From the NCBI GenBank assembly GCA_000827495.1, contig KN817589.1:62001-126000 (forward strand): DNA of 64,000 nt. The letters are read 5' to 3'. Below the pieces are notes generated by a model. That model ran no database searches, was not told the DNA's origin, and saw only the letters and a program-made list of their open reading frames with translations. A program made the translations under genes and the position numbers. Every line of letters begins with the position of its first letter. Within the stretch, counting starts at the first letter, position 1. The DNA is from Hypholoma sublateritium FD-334 SS-4. Taxonomy: Eukaryota; Basidiomycota; Agaricomycetes; Agaricales; Strophariaceae. This document shows positions 37,097 through 49,945 of the stretch, piece by piece.

Positions 37097-39924
37097 GATC
37101 CTGGTGTCTGACGACCCGGATCTGTAATGCGAATATTTCTCCGAAATGAAGCCATAGCTTCCTCTACACTGTTCGCGGGATCATTTAAAAGCCAGCTCGG
37201 AGTCGGAGATACTCATAGCGTTGTCGTCGCTTTAGTGTTCGAGACATCACTGTCGACATGAATTTGAAATCTTGTAATATAATTATTTCGGAACGAAAGT
37301 CAACTTACGCGATCACTGTGTTAGGACAGGTTAGGACCGATTGGCACTCACTGACTCACTCAACCGACATTAGTTTGAGCTTCAAGTTATACTTGGCTAA
37401 TGCGAAGATCTTGAATGGATACAAGGGCAGCAGAAGGTCTGCGATCAGTGCACGTTCGTTACAAGGTTGCACCGAGCTGCAGTCTGATCCCGGCGTGGAC
37501 ACTCGCGGAAACAAACCTGCAATCCCAGTCAACCATGATGCAAATAGGTATCTGGAACAGGACTGCGTATTTTTATCGAAGTAATTAGTCCTCTTATACT
37601 TGTCCTATTTTTTCCGACACTGCGATCGAGTGGGCTCCACGCAAGTAGTACTTTGTCACTAAAAGAAGCATGCACAGGTGGCGGCTTGTAGCTAATTCTG
37701 CCCATGGGCGTAAATGAGCAGTGCCCTCAATTAATATTAAGCCCAGCAGGCAGCACTAATTATTGTGCACTCACACGTAAAGTTAGGGACATTGCGCTTG
37801 CATTACTAGCACCGATAGCGACCCATATATACTGTATAGATCAGGATGAGGAGAGAGGGTCGGATTACAGACACCACTTAATCCCGCGAGCCTTCATCGA
37901 GAAACAAGTACCTGAGGCAGACAATCGTTACGCGGAGTAGCTGCCCGATATTCCGCACTTTCGGGCGACAGTCCAGCATAAACGGAGATGGCCAAGATAG
38001 CAAAAACAAACCACAGGGTGGGCCCCAACCAATCCACGCCTCCCCGGGGGCGAATGTCGCGATCGATGGGACGGAGAACTACAGCCTGCAGCGCGCGCGC
38101 ACTGCATTGCACCATCGACGCATTCTCGAATGGGGGCGCCAAGAGAACAGATCACTATGATCAATTCAGTACAGCTGTAAGCTTCTGACCACGAATTCCA
38201 AGTCGACGGGAACAAGAGCTGCGTGTTGGCATCGTGCTATCTACCCAAGCAATTGGAGCGTAGCCTATGGGTCTAGTCGCCGTGACAGGTGCAACTTGAT
38301 GAGATCTGGCAGTTATTGGGTCCATCCAGACTCCGTCGACAGACGACGAGCAGCGAGATAAACGAGATACAAGCTGATAGGACGAGTTATAATTGTCTTC
38401 ATAGTAAAAGAACCGATGGGTCTAGAGTATTGCGTACTCCTGCGCTTTGAGATGTATTGATTGGCAGAATTTAGAGCTAGTAAATCATTGATTGCAACAG
38501 AAGAAAGCTGTTATTTTACTAGCAAGAGTTGCCGTCAGAGCTCGTCGAAGGACTTTATAAGTCAATAAGTTAAACAGAGTCCAACTTATCTGTGTAGTTC
38601 CGCCGAATGACCGAAACATTCCGAGCGATAAGCCATTTCCAAAAATAATTCGGCGTTCCGCAGCGAAGTGCATCAGTCGCCAGAAGGTATCAAAGCTTTA
38701 GCAGGGAAAAGGTGTCCATTACTGACCTGTGTTCAGTGCGCGTTTAATGAATCAGAACTCGCCTTGTAGATTCTTGAGGCTAAAAGATGGTGCACTAGTC
38801 CAAAAAGAAACAGAGCCTGCAAGGTGCATTGGAAGTGTTCGGAGCCATATACGCCGGTTTTTTGCCGAGGACGAGACGTTGAAGGGAGATTCAATCATGC
38901 CAAACCACAGAGATAGCGATGTCTACTTCTGATACCAGGGATGAGTACCCTATAGACAATACTTGTACCGGTAATAGCGCATATCAGTGCCAGAGCGCGT
39001 ATACATGTTTGTGATCGCCGTCGGTGTAAGTGTTCGGATGATTTTGCTGCCTCGCGCAAACCTTCGAATGAAGGGTAGAGAACGAAGTCCCGATGGCTGG
39101 GTGGATGAGTTCACATGGGCTTCATTATGATGGTCATGGGGGAGTTCAACGCGGGTGCAGTCTAAGATAGGTGGCATTTCTTGCTATCTATGGGAATATT
39201 CCAATGCATGGCACCGGGGAAGCACTGCGGTGTTAAGTGAATTAAGTGAGGTCTAATACTGGAAAGGATGAGAGCACTACCTATATACGTTTGGCATAAA
39301 ATATCAATATGCTCTGTGCGCTGTGCCACGTGTCGCTCAGAAAATTGCATGAAGAATGTTAATGATAGCCAACATTAGCAGGGGAAACGAACCGGTAAAT
39401 ATAGCCCAGGACGTTCGTTCGGTAGATTTTGCATGGATAGAAAAGGTTAGCTTGGACAATTGAAGACAGTTTGTGTCTAAATCCGCGCACTCGACACACA
39501 GCGGCGACAAAGGTGCGCAAGAAAAAATCTCACGCCCTGGCACGGTCGGTCCTAAGAAGGCGGATAATTAGGGAGCAGGCAGTTATATCAGACGATCCTG
39601 CTGAGAGTGTTACGGTGGGACGTGTCGCCAAAGTTGAAAGAATAGATTGTACGGGGGTTCACTCGGAGCCTTTGGTACGCCTAGGACTCTGAATTTGAGT
39701 TTGGGCTTGAGGACGTTTCTGGATCTGAACAAGCGGTCAAATTTTCGGAGAGGAGTCGGGGAGAAAGAGAGGAACAAGGGTTTAAATTCTTCAGACACTT
39801 CAGGCACACGCGTGCCAGGTCATTTAATTTTGACGAATGTCTCCTTTTGGAAGGCAGGACTCCAGACACTTGGTGGGAGCAAGACAATCAGTATACTTAG
39901 CAGCACATTCTCCAACATAAACAT
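37097..39924. other. Intergenic region
   Basis: No gene supported. On the minus strand near 38,050-37,940 a piece reading GGVDWLGPTLWFVFAILAI resembles a transporter membrane segment and could be a remnant, but there is no continuation. Confidence 0.4.
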
Positions 39925-40019
39925 GTCACTTTGCCGGAGTGGTTAACGGGATCGCCTGCTACAAATAGTAGATTAGCGGTTGGTCTTTGACCGCGAGTGT
40001 TCGAATCGCTCAGGTGACG
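39925..40019 (+). tRNA. tRNA-Ser(GCT) with intron
   Basis: The acceptor arms GTCACTT and AGGTGAC pair over seven bases (one G-T). The anticodon stem ATCGC/GCGGT encloses the loop CTGCTA, so the anticodon is GCT. A 13-base intron (39962-39974) follows position 37. The long variable arm GGTC-TTT-GACC is typical of tRNA-Ser. The T-arm is GAGTG TTCGAAT CGCTC. A TTTTTA terminator starts 2 bases after the gene, and CCA is not encoded, as in eukaryotes. Confidence 0.95.
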
Positions 40020-40213
40020 CTTTTTATTTGGAATTCGAGTGGCCCGGGGTCCTGAGCAGAAAACCCACGCGCAGGCCACGAGAGCATACTTGGCACATCC
40101 ACGCGACCGGAGAACCCCACTCATCCAACTACTCACCCACCACCAGCGTTCCCAGCGATCTTACCCTCCTTTGCTCTCCTTTTTATCAGTCTCCGACTTC
40201 TGCGCTTAAGACA

Positions 40214-42468
40214 ATGTGTCCTAGTATTGGCCACAGCCTCGAGCCGCCCAACGGGGTCGGTTCTCATCCCGCTATCCCTCGAGATTGGCGACGTCGCAGC
40301 GCAGATATCGGTGGTTTACATCTAGCCACAACCACCGCAGGCCAAGGGCAGGGATGGATGGGTGGAGACCACACAGTCATCGAGTGCGCTCAATTATTGC
40401 CTTATTTCCGCCCTTACTCCAGCTGAGCAACCCCTCGTCCCAGGACACTCTTCGCTGAGCTCTTGAGCGACATGTATACCCACACCAATAGCTCGGTCAA
40501 CGAGAACAGTATATCTGGGTGCGTTATAGCAGGCACCGTCGCCAGTGGTCTAACTGACCACTCCTCGCCGCAGACCACCGCCCGAGCTGCCGAGCTCGGT
40601 TAGATCACGCCTCATCCACTCTCTCGATCGGTGGAATTTCGAGCCCCACAAGCTTCCTGATGAAGAACTGCTTGAATGCACGCTGATACTGTTCGAGGCC
40701 CTCTTCCGAGTAGAAGGAATGCAAGAAGTCATACCGGTGTCCATGAGTAAGTAACTGTTTCCGTATTTCTCGCCAACATCTCATCGACCTAATCCGTTTA
40801 GAACAAATTTCTGCGTTTATTCACCATCTGCGACGAATATATCGTTACGAAAATAGCTATCACAATTTTGAGCATGCACTTGACGTACTACAGGCTACGC
40901 AGTCCTATCTTAAATCGGCTGGGATAGTTCCTTCTCCCAGGATCCTTTTGCAACCAAACACGACCTGGAAGTCCAAGAAACGCTTCGACAGCAGTCACAC
41001 GATATCGTGTTTGGGCCCACGGGAGTTGTTCATCCTCTACGTAGCGGCCATCGGCCACGATGTGGGCCACCCAGGCTTTTCGAACATATTCATGGTACGC
41101 TATAAATTAGACTTTCTGCTGAGGATCGAAATTAACATCAACCGTTTGACACCATCAGAAAAATGCCAAAACTCCGTTATCGCTAGTCTTCGACAATACT
41201 TCTGCACTAGAAAACCTGCACTGTGTACTTCTCTTGCAAGTGATGAAGCATCATGGTCTCACCGTCCTATTAGACGATCCTCAGCACGGGCAGCATCTTC
41301 GGAAACTGTTGCAAAAATCTGTTCTCGCCACGGATATGGGTGTTCACAAGGATTTCATGGAACGGATGCAGCGGATCGTAGACGGCGAGTCAGGGCCCCT
41401 TTGCTACCGCCAAATCATCATTTGCCAGGCCATCCTCAAAAATGCGGATATCAGCAACCCGGTATGTTCATGTATTCGATTCTGATCCTGTTGTCATTCT
41501 AACACAAGGTGTGCTATCAGACACGTCCTTTTTTGGTTTCCAAGCATTGGGCAAGTGCACTGATGCAAGAATGGACAGCGCAAGCGCAACTAGAAGAGGA
41601 GTTACAGTTGCAGTCAACTGTCAAATCCTCCGATGACCCGATTAAAGAGGCCGAAGGGCAGATCTTCTTTATCTCTTACTTCGCAAAGCCGCTGCTCGAG
41701 CTGACCGAGAAGGCCGTGCCCGAGATGCGCACGTACACTACGCAGTGTAAACAGAACCTCAAGACCTGGCAAAAAAACAAAGCCGACCTTACGAAACAGC
41801 GCGAGAGCCTGCGTCAAGCCCCTTCTTCCGCGCCGTCATCCCCTCCGCCCCCACCCTCCGCCTCCCTCTCCATATCCACCCTCCACTCCATTCCACCGAC
41901 ATCTCCCCGTCAGTCGGATCCCTACATCACCGCCTTTCCGCTCTCGCTACCACCCACCAGGAGCCTCCCGGAAAGCGTGTACGCTCCCTCCGCCTATTGG
42001 CGCTCGGAAAATGAGTCCATACCAGACTCGCCCACCGAATCCGAGTCCGTCTCCTCCGCTATGTTCTCCTCCGTCTCCGACGGCTCGAGCTCGAACAAAT
42101 GCCTCTCCGTTATCGCAGGCTCCACCTCGGGCTCGACGAGCGGGCCGGCACCGCCCCCCGCTCCGGCGCCACATGCCGCGATCCGTGCGGCGAGCAAGGT
42201 TGGTAGCCTGCGCCAGCTGAAGGATGCGCGCGCGCGGAAGGTATCGCGCAACTCGTGGTGCCTCGCCACGACGCTGTTCCACCCGACGACGCCTGCGGAC
42301 CCCCCGCCTTTCGTCCTCGGTGACGAGCCGGACACGGATACCCCGAAGAAAGGCGTGGCGCTTCCTCCGGCGTCGCCACCCGGCCTAGTGCACGCCACGC
42401 CACCATTGCAGCCGCTCGGAGGAAACTTCATGATCCCGCGCCCGCTGAATGTCTCCACACTGCCATGA
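40214..42468 (+). CDS. 3',5'-cyclic nucleotide phosphodiesterase (class I, PDE2-like)
   Basis: Six exons give 653 residues: 40214-40383, 40444-40518, 40574-40746, 40802-41094, 41159-41461 and 41521-42468. It hydrolyses cAMP (possibly cGMP) and so limits protein kinase A signalling. The catalytic HD domain shows HNFEHALDV, the signature HDVGHPGF, a helix region HHGLTVLLD, VLATDMGVH and the metal-binding Asp in KNADISNP, then QGQIFF-like AEGQIFFISYF. The catalytic part ends near residue 400. A Ser/Pro-rich C-terminal tail of about 240 residues follows, probably disordered and regulatory. The start and first splice (GTGCGC at 40384) are chosen because they keep the frame from ATG to LFAELLSDMYTHTN. 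It begins 195 bases after tRNA-Ser. Confidence 0.92.
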
Positions 42469-43516
42469 GGTAGCACAGGATGACACGTCCGGTGCGGGGC
42501 TCGCTGTCCCGGGGAAGGGAGGCATGTGTTTCTTGGTGCGGGTAGCGCGATCCGTGGCTGCATAATGAAGTGGTGATATGCCGTGGCCGTGGTGCTGATC
42601 AGGCCTCTGACGTCTGTCGGAGTAATTCCCTTGCCGTTTTCCACTGGGGTGGATGGGATGGACGCCTAGCGTGTTTAACCTGCGCGTCGACATGTGGCCA
42701 TTTGTTCTTACTCATCCCGCCGCCAGCATTGCCCCGCCCCCTCATGATTGACACGCGCCCTCGCCCAGTCTCCCCCGCGCAAGTGCTGCATGATCACTTC
42801 TCTATTCCAGCTTCGGTATCACGTCCTGCCCAGGCCTGCGTCGTTCGTTCTCGCCCACAAAAATCGCGCATGTCTAGATTATGTCCGCAGCCCGCTACAA
42901 CCGTCTGCCGTCTGCCTTCCCGTTCCTTTCCCTGCTCTTGGTTCCGCGGCGTATATCTGTACAACGTCCAAGCGGCCGCGCACCAAGTGCCATTGGGTGC
43001 CTAGTGTGCCGGACCACCCCCATCTCGCTGCATGTATCTCTCTGTCGAGAATGTTTCTCCCCTCGCATTACCCGTCCGTTGAGCAGCTACATTTGCCCGG
43101 CCGTTTTTTTTTCGCGTCTACTTATTACCCAGTTCCTGTCGTTCGTGTATAGTCGGTCCATTGTCGTCGCTCGCAGATTCTCGTCATCTTGTATCAGTGT
43201 TACTATCTCTGCTCCTCGATTCGAATGTATTCCTATTTTGATATTAGATATACCCGCGGAAGGCAAGCTCACGGACAAGTAGCGTATTGCATAGCGTTGG
43301 GGATAATTAGAAGATTTGTAAACATGCTCAGCGAAGTGAATCTTAGCGCCCATATATAAATTGATCCACTGCGAATCAGCCAAGCGCAATCTCAATCCTT
43401 CTGTGCGCAGTTCGACCATCAAAGAACATTTACGAGTATATTATATTGTGTAAGAGAGAGAAAGACAGATAAGAAATTTATATGCTTGTGCCCACAAGCT
43501 TCCTGTTCCTGCCGCA
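42469..43516. other. Spacer between convergent genes
   Basis: Includes a pyrimidine-rich stretch at about 42,700-43,130. The PDE gene and the wall-protein gene point towards each other here, so much of this may be 3' untranslated sequence. No gene supported. Confidence 0.5.
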
Positions 43517-44343
43517 TCAGAGCACCGCTGCAGCAAACCCTGCGACGACAACGCCAAGTATTGCCGACACGCCACCATTTGCCGCCGATGCGCTACCACT
43601 CGTTTTTTCCACTGCGTTCGCACCAAGAGCGGTGCCGCCGGAGGTGCTTGTTGCCAAGCTTGTGGAGGATGTGACGGTGCCCGTCGCAGTAGTACCGAAT
43701 AGACCGGTGGTGTTGCAGTATGGAAGGCTGTAAGGAGGAACGGTGTAGGAGACGGGGTACACAGTGGTCACCTCTCCCGACGCGGTAGTGTAGATGGTCG
43801 CGGTGACACTGGTAAGTACTGATGTAGCCGTGGTGGTGGCTGGTTGGCCGATAGAGCTGGAAGAAGCCAGAATGTTTCTAGCAATGCGGGTCGTGGTCGC
43901 CTGGGACGCGAAAGACGTCGAGGTCGTAGCGCCCGGGAAGCTTACGCTGGACGTAGTTTGGGTGACTGAAATTATATGGGTCACGGAGCTCGTGCTTGTT
44001 GCATTGTCGATGAAGGTGGATGATTGGTCCCAGTCGGTAGATGTGCTAGTTATGGGCACAGGAACTCCGGAGGCCGCGCTAACGTAGACTATGCAGCTTG
44101 GCTGAGGATCCGGGCTTCCGGTGGCGCTCACGGGCCCGAGGGTATAATTCAAAGTCTGCGTTACGGGAACCTGCACCGAGGTACTATTAAATACGCTGAT
44201 CGAAGATGAAATAGAGCTAGGGTCCAGAAAATAAAATTAGCGATGAAAGTATAGCAGGCTGAAAATAAATTGACTTACTTTGCGTTTGCGGCTCCGGACA
44301 TTAGCACCGCTACAGCGACACTCAAGATCATGGAGGACTTCAT
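43517..44343 (-). CDS. GPI-anchored Ser/Thr-rich cell-wall protein
   Basis: Two exons on the minus strand, 44343-44279 and 44216-43517, give 254 residues. The 62-base intron starts GTAAGT and ends CTAG, and joins the signal peptide (MKSSMILSVAVAVLMSGAANA) to the mature part. The mature protein is dominated by Ser and Thr with few charges, so it should be heavily O-glycosylated. It has a short folded-looking N-terminal part with two cysteines and a GEVTTVYPVSYTVPP segment. The end has the shape of a GPI signal: a small-residue site in the SGSASAANGG stretch and then a hydrophobic tail VSAILGVVVAGFAAAVL. Probably attached to the plasma membrane or wall. A TATA-like CATAAATA sits at about 44382-44389, roughly 40 bases upstream. 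Confidence 0.85.
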
Positions 44344-46774
44344 TGGATAATAGAAAGAAAGGGTTAGGTTGGGCCGAGGTGTATTTATGAACGTGTATGG
44401 GGCGGATGTTGTGCATTCTTGTAAACTCGTCGCCGTTTTATATGTTTTCTTATCGGACGTGGTGCTAAGGTTGATCCAACTCGATTTGTCTTTTTTTCCC
44501 GGTCGTGAGGGTGATGCATGGTAATACTCTACATTTAGGTCAGTCCTGACCGAAGGTTTGCGAATAATGCGTGTAACCCTGTGCATACACGGGATTTGCT
44601 CGCCGTTCAATGTTTCAGGAACAAAATCCGCCTCGACGGCGGTACAGCCAGAATGCAAAAAGTCAGGAGGAAAAGGTCTGTCCAAAGAAACTGTAGGCCT
44701 AGTCATCCTTCCAAGAAATTCTAATTTTCCCGTCTAACCAGCTATGCTTTTGGATTTTCTGCCCTGCGTCTTGTCTGCGTCCAATGCTCTCGATAACGGT
44801 CGGGCGTAGATTGACCGTGAAATTATTTGATCCTTGAATCAGCGGCGAACAAGGATGTATTTGTCATTCCGAGTGAGCAGGTGGGTGTTTGATATGTACT
44901 TCCCGTTGACGAGAAGGCTTCAGAACAGCCGATTGGCACGTTGCCAAGAGCTTGGATGGCCTCTTAAGCCCGTCAACGAAAGTGGCATATGTACCCCGGA
45001 TATTACCAGACGTGATACAACGCACACATTCTGGTAGATTACCACACATTTCTGTGTACTGGAGTGGCTATAATTCCACAATTAACACGTCAAGATGGAT
45101 ATTGCATCCTGTTCGAGCCTTCTGGCGCGCCTCAAGGAGGGAATCACGTAGAATCTAAATTTAGACCTGTTTACCGTTGATTTGCCTTATGGATACCCTT
45201 CGTTGTACGGTGTTCCTGCTTTGCAATGATCAGGAGACGTTTTCTCAGTTGTAACCAAGGAAGATGAGAAAGGTTGTCAATTAACCATTCGTCTAGTATA
45301 CAATAACTTGAATATTCCTTGTCATACACGATTTAAATAAGTCCTTGGTCGCTGCCAGTGTATCAGTGGAAGTGTCTCAAATGTAGCTTAGAAGTTGAGT
45401 GGATAAAATTCATCAAACTTTCCCTGCTTCAGTGCCTGCATTTTCTGAGAAGAGCTTCATGTCTGGTGAATTCCATCTGCTCTACCCCAAATCAAATGAA
45501 AACTTGATGAAATCATTACTTGAAGGAATTTATGCGCTCCGTCGCGATCTATAATTTATCATGTTTTTCATAGTGTGGTTGTTTATGTACTTTATGTATG
45601 CTGCGCTATAGTCATGACAAGCAACAGGAGCTCAGAAATTTAGAACGTCAAGGGTGCCTGGGAAGAGCTTGAGCAAGCGTGTGATTTGTTTTGTCATCTT
45701 AGTCTAGACCGGGACGGCCTGTCTTTGGCCTTTCTGCGTGGCAACCTCGATGTTCAAAACACTTTCAAATTCTACGATTCGACTTTACACTGTGTACAAC
45801 TACTCAGAATAAGATAAAGGTCACATTGTACAGAGATATTTCTCCAAATGGGACCTAGCGCCGAGCGTCCCGCGATATTTGGGGTAATGCGGTCCGTCCA
45901 TTTCTGCTCTTTTGCTTCTAATTTGCTTCTACTGCACGAACCGGACGTCAGAACGTCGATGGTGTTCAGCAGTCGGCGCGCTTTGTCCCTCAGAGTGGCT
46001 TTTTATATGACAGATATATGCATTTATAGCATACTGATACTCCATACACCCACGGCCGTATGTTCCTTCGGCTTTTTAAAGGTCCTATCGTTCATTGAAG
46101 CCAATCTCCTCCCCAGATAAAACGTCAGCTGTGATGCTTGAAGGGTGCATATAAATACATACATGGGAAACGTGAGGTTAGCTGGTCTCATTAAAGTTGC
46201 CACCCCGCCATATCTACCGCGGTCGCTTACACAGTGCAGAGTTCTCAAATGCTTTCAGAAATCCAACCATGCGTGTCAACATTCTTCTTTCGGTCACAAG
46301 ATTGCGCCCCCATGTGCAAGACATGCAACTCAGCTGTACGACACAATGTTCCAATGGGGGCTTCTGCTCTCAAACTCGAGGGGTCTGCCAAACCATTAAC
46401 CCCCTCTACAACGAACCTTTCGGATGACAACACATAGTTGCTCAGTGGATCTAATCGCAAGACCACATAACCTCGGAAAAGTGGAGCTCACTGCTTATGG
46501 CTCCATCCAATAACGTCCTGACACACTCCGAGGAACCAAGTGGTTCTGATGGCTTCTTCTCGGTACTGCTGGCCCGCGCGTCTTCGGAAGAGGCGACCTC
46601 TGCGCCGATTTACCATCCAGGGCTATTTTAGCGCATCAGTGGATGTCATTTTGATCGAAGCTTGCGCGCTCAAAATAGCTTTGTTAGCGGGTGTCAATCC
46701 TCATAAAAGACGACCGGGATCAGCACAGAAATCAGCTTCCTGACCGTGTTTTCATTTGAAAGCGAGGCCCCGCC
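44344..46774. other. Intergenic region
   Basis: No gene supported. A short cysteine-containing frame near 46,268-46,425 (MRVNILLSV ... CTTQCSNGGFC) is too short and lacks a signal peptide or splice partner. Confidence 0.45.
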
Positions 46775-49390
46775 ATGATCTCTGCTCAGCGCATAGCCCT
46801 GTCTCTCGCCCTCGCGGGCTCCGCTTTCGCTGCCAGCATCCAAGCTCCGAACATCGTGCTTCCGGCGTCCGCTGCTGCAAATCGTGCCGCCGTACTGGAC
46901 ATATTCACAGAGAGCTACGCCGCGTATACGTGAGTAACTCCTAGAGCTAGTGTGAAGCAATTCTCATTTTCATGCAGGAAATTTGCGTTCGGCCACGACG
47001 ACCTCAACCCCTTGAGCGAAAGTGAATAGCCCAGAAGATGTTCAGTGTGGATCACGTATTGACATCTCTTGTTAGCCTTCGTCGATGACCGCAATGGCTG
47101 GGGTGGGTATTTCCGATAATATTGCAGGGGGGGATTGTTTTCTCATTGTCCGGTGAACGCAGGGGCGACTATCGTCGATGCAATGGATACGATGGTCTGT
47201 TCGGTTTTTTTATGTGCTTTTCGGCTGCTCATTCATTAATTGCAGCACATCATGGGTCTAGAAGTGAGTTAGTCCCTCCGACAGCGCTAACTCGGCTGAG
47301 CGCGCAAACGCCGTCCAGACGCTGTTCCTCCAGGCCGTCAACTTCTCCAGCACAATCGACTTCAGCAAATCGCAGACGCCGGATACCGTCAGGTGCGCGG
47401 ATCCCATATAGTCCTCCCAAAGTTGTGCCTTAGATTCCATTCATGCAGCGTGTTCGAGACGACCATTCGATACCTGGGCGGGCTTTTAAGCGCCTATGAG
47501 CAGAGCAACTTCCAATTCCCGATTCTCCTGCAGAAGGCGAAAGAAGTCGGAGATAAACTAGTTTTCGCGTGGGTTGGGGTACGTCAGCTTAGTCGCGATC
47601 CGAGGCGCGTATGGAAGGCCTATAATCTCGTACTGACGATCACTGAGCTTATAGAGCAATGATATACCATTCGGTGAAATCGTTTTCGCGACTAACACCC
47701 CACAAATTGCCACAGTGCGTGTCATGGCCATGGATCGCGCTCATATGTTGACATGTTGACCATCCCAAAATGAATTAGTCCAACATTGCGGAAGCCGGGA
47801 CAGTGCGTATTGTTTGTAATTTCTCACAGATTGCTTCTGACTCTCGATTTGCAGCTGACTCTCGAAATGGAGACTCTTACCAAGTACACTGGGAATCAAA
47901 CCTACGCAAATTTTGCGCTTAAAGCCGTCGAACACATCGCGAACCTTGTGTGTTTTATTTTTGTCGCTTTCTCTCGTACACATAGATCTAATTCCATCTC
48001 CGTTCTAGCCTGCCCCTCTTCCTGGTGCATATTTTCTTCAATGAATGTGCAACACGTCAATACGCAGCTTCTGATTCATGACATGCATTTCTAGGTCTGG
48101 CTGCTCAAGGAATCGACCCCACTAGCGGCGAGTTCGTTGGAGGTTACGTCGTGAGTGGCCTCTCGTTCAGTGGCGATAAACGGAGAGCGCAGCTAAATCT
48201 ATAAATACTAGACTTGGGGAGGAGGATCGGATAGTTACTTTGAATATCTCATCAAGCACGCAAGGCTCTCGAACACAAATAACAATCTGTTCGCCGATAC
48301 CTGGCATACCGCGGTCGACTCCTCAATCAAAGTGTTGAAGAGGGCGAGTGCAATCAGAATTATATGCTTCATCAATTGCCTTCCCGCTGACCGTATTACC
48401 CTCAGACATCGACGGTTGGAAACCATGTGTACCTCGCCGACTTCGATGAAAACACCATTCTTCACATCGGCTCTCACCTAGCTTGCTACAATGGCGGGAA
48501 CTGGATTATGGGTGCGTCCCACTGGCCGGTGTGGATTCTTCGCTCCCCTGCTGACTTCGGCGCGTGGCCTCAGGCGGAAAGATGCTGAACAACCAAACCA
48601 TCGTCGACATCGCGCTCGAACTCGTCGACGCGTGCTGGAACACCTACGCAGGCGACGCGTAAGTGCCGCTCCCGTGCGCACGCATCCCCCCGCTGACCCC
48701 CCGCAGCACGGGCATAGGCCCGGAGGCCTTCGCGTACATCTCGTCCGACGGGAACTTCACCGGCGGCGACCCGATCACGCCCGAGCAGCTCGCGTTCTAC
48801 AACAAGCACGGGTACTACATCACGTCGTCGGACTACATCCAGCGGCCGGAGGTGCTCGAGTCGAACTTCTACGCGTTCCGCGCGACGGGCGACACGAAGT
48901 ACCTCGACCGCGCGGCGAGCGCGGTGCGCAGCTTCAACACGTTCCTGAAGACGCCCGGCGGGTTCGCGTGCCTGAACGACGTGAACAACGTCACCGCGCC
49001 GCTGCTCGACGCGGGCGAGAGCTTCTGGTACGCGGAGGTGCTGAAGTACCTGTGCGTTGCTCCCCTCTTCTTCTGCGGGCGTGCTTTTCTGACGTGATTG
49101 TGCGCGTGTAGGTACCTTACGTTCGACGACCCGAACCACATCAGCCTCGACGACTGTGCGTACCGTGACATGTCCTTGCAGTAGCCGTGCTGACCCCCCC
49201 CNGTCCAGTCGTCTTCAACACAGAGGCGCACCCCTTCATCGCGCCGCCCGCGAAGGCCGTGTACGGCAGTCCGAACAGCATCCTGACGCCGACCGGCTCC
49301 TTCCAGCTCAAGCAGGGGCCGCCGCTCCCCGCCATCAGCCCAAATGCGAAGCTCCCGACGCCCATCCCCGTGCCGCCGCTCCAGCTGTGA
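46775..49390 (+). CDS. GH47 alpha-1,2-mannosidase, secretory pathway
   Basis: Eighteen exons give 540 residues: 46775-46929, 46978-47021, 47076-47102, 47163-47194, 47246-47263, 47319-47392, 47449-47578, 47655-47714, 47779-47802, 47855-47947, 48009-48024, 48095-48150, 48212-48343, 48406-48511, 48574-48658, 48707-49051, 49112-49155, 49209-49390. Class I mannosidases trim N-glycans in ER/Golgi or outside the cell. A signal peptide (MISAQRIALSLALAGSAFAA) leads. Family landmarks are DDRNGWGATIVDAMDT, FETTIRYLGGLLSAYE, WGGGSDSYFEYLIK, the cysteines in HLACYNGGNW and DACWNTY, PEAFAYIS, and the C-terminal FNTEAHP that binds calcium. Exon 5 is 18 bases and exon 11 is 16. The intron after 48343 is modelled with a GC start; a GT at 48332 would shorten the protein by four residues. 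An undetermined base (49202) lies in the last intron. Confidence 0.93.
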
Positions 49391-49484
49391 CCGGCCGTGA
49401 GGAGGCGCAGAAAATATATCTAAATAGTGTACATACATACTTACTGTCGTGCAATGCATACATGGCATTGCGGGCTTCTGCGGA

Positions 49485-49945
49485 GCCATCTTATTTATTT
49501 ATCTGTTACTATCAGCTATGCGACAGCGCGCTGTGTGCCATGGACAGGATGAGTGTATACGCATTATTTACTACACGTCGCGTTCGTGTGCATCATGATA
49601 TGTTGGGGTGTCCGATTTGGCATAAACGTGCGCCCCTGGGCTTCGGTGGCCATCTTATTTATCGGATAACTATGAGACAGCGCGCTGGACAGGATGTGCA
49701 TATATTCATTCCCAGTACACGTCGCGTTCGTGTGCATCATGATATGTGGGGGTGTCCGATCTGGCATAACATACGCCCCATTGCCGTGCCCCGACTTAGG
49801 CAATCTTCTTTATCTGATAGCTATGAGACAGCGCGCTATGCGCGGACAGGATGTGCGTATATGCATTCCTAGTACACGGCGCGTTCGCGGTGCATCATGA
49901 TATACGGGGTGTCCGATCCAAAATCAACATACGCCCCATTGCAGA
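49485..49945. repeat. Tandem repeat, about three units of ~150 bases
   Basis: The block TTATTTATC...GCTATG(C/A)GACAGCGCGCT...GACAGGATG...TACACGTCGCGTTCG...GTGCATCATGATAT...GGTGTCCGAT recurs three times. The GACAGCGCGCT box starts near 49522, 49676 and 49825, so the period is about 155 then 149 bases. It lies just after the GH47 gene and has no coding potential. Confidence 0.85.

Noticed and set aside
37894..38215. Transporter-like fragment GGVDWLG on the minus strand
   Set aside because: Only one membrane-like segment and no neighbouring exons; may be chance.
42748..43152. 134-codon frame in the pyrimidine-rich spacer
   Set aside because: Composition follows the base bias; it lies in the likely 3' untranslated region of the phosphodiesterase gene.
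46268..46425. Short cysteine-containing frame
   Set aside because: No signal peptide, too short, no splice continuation.
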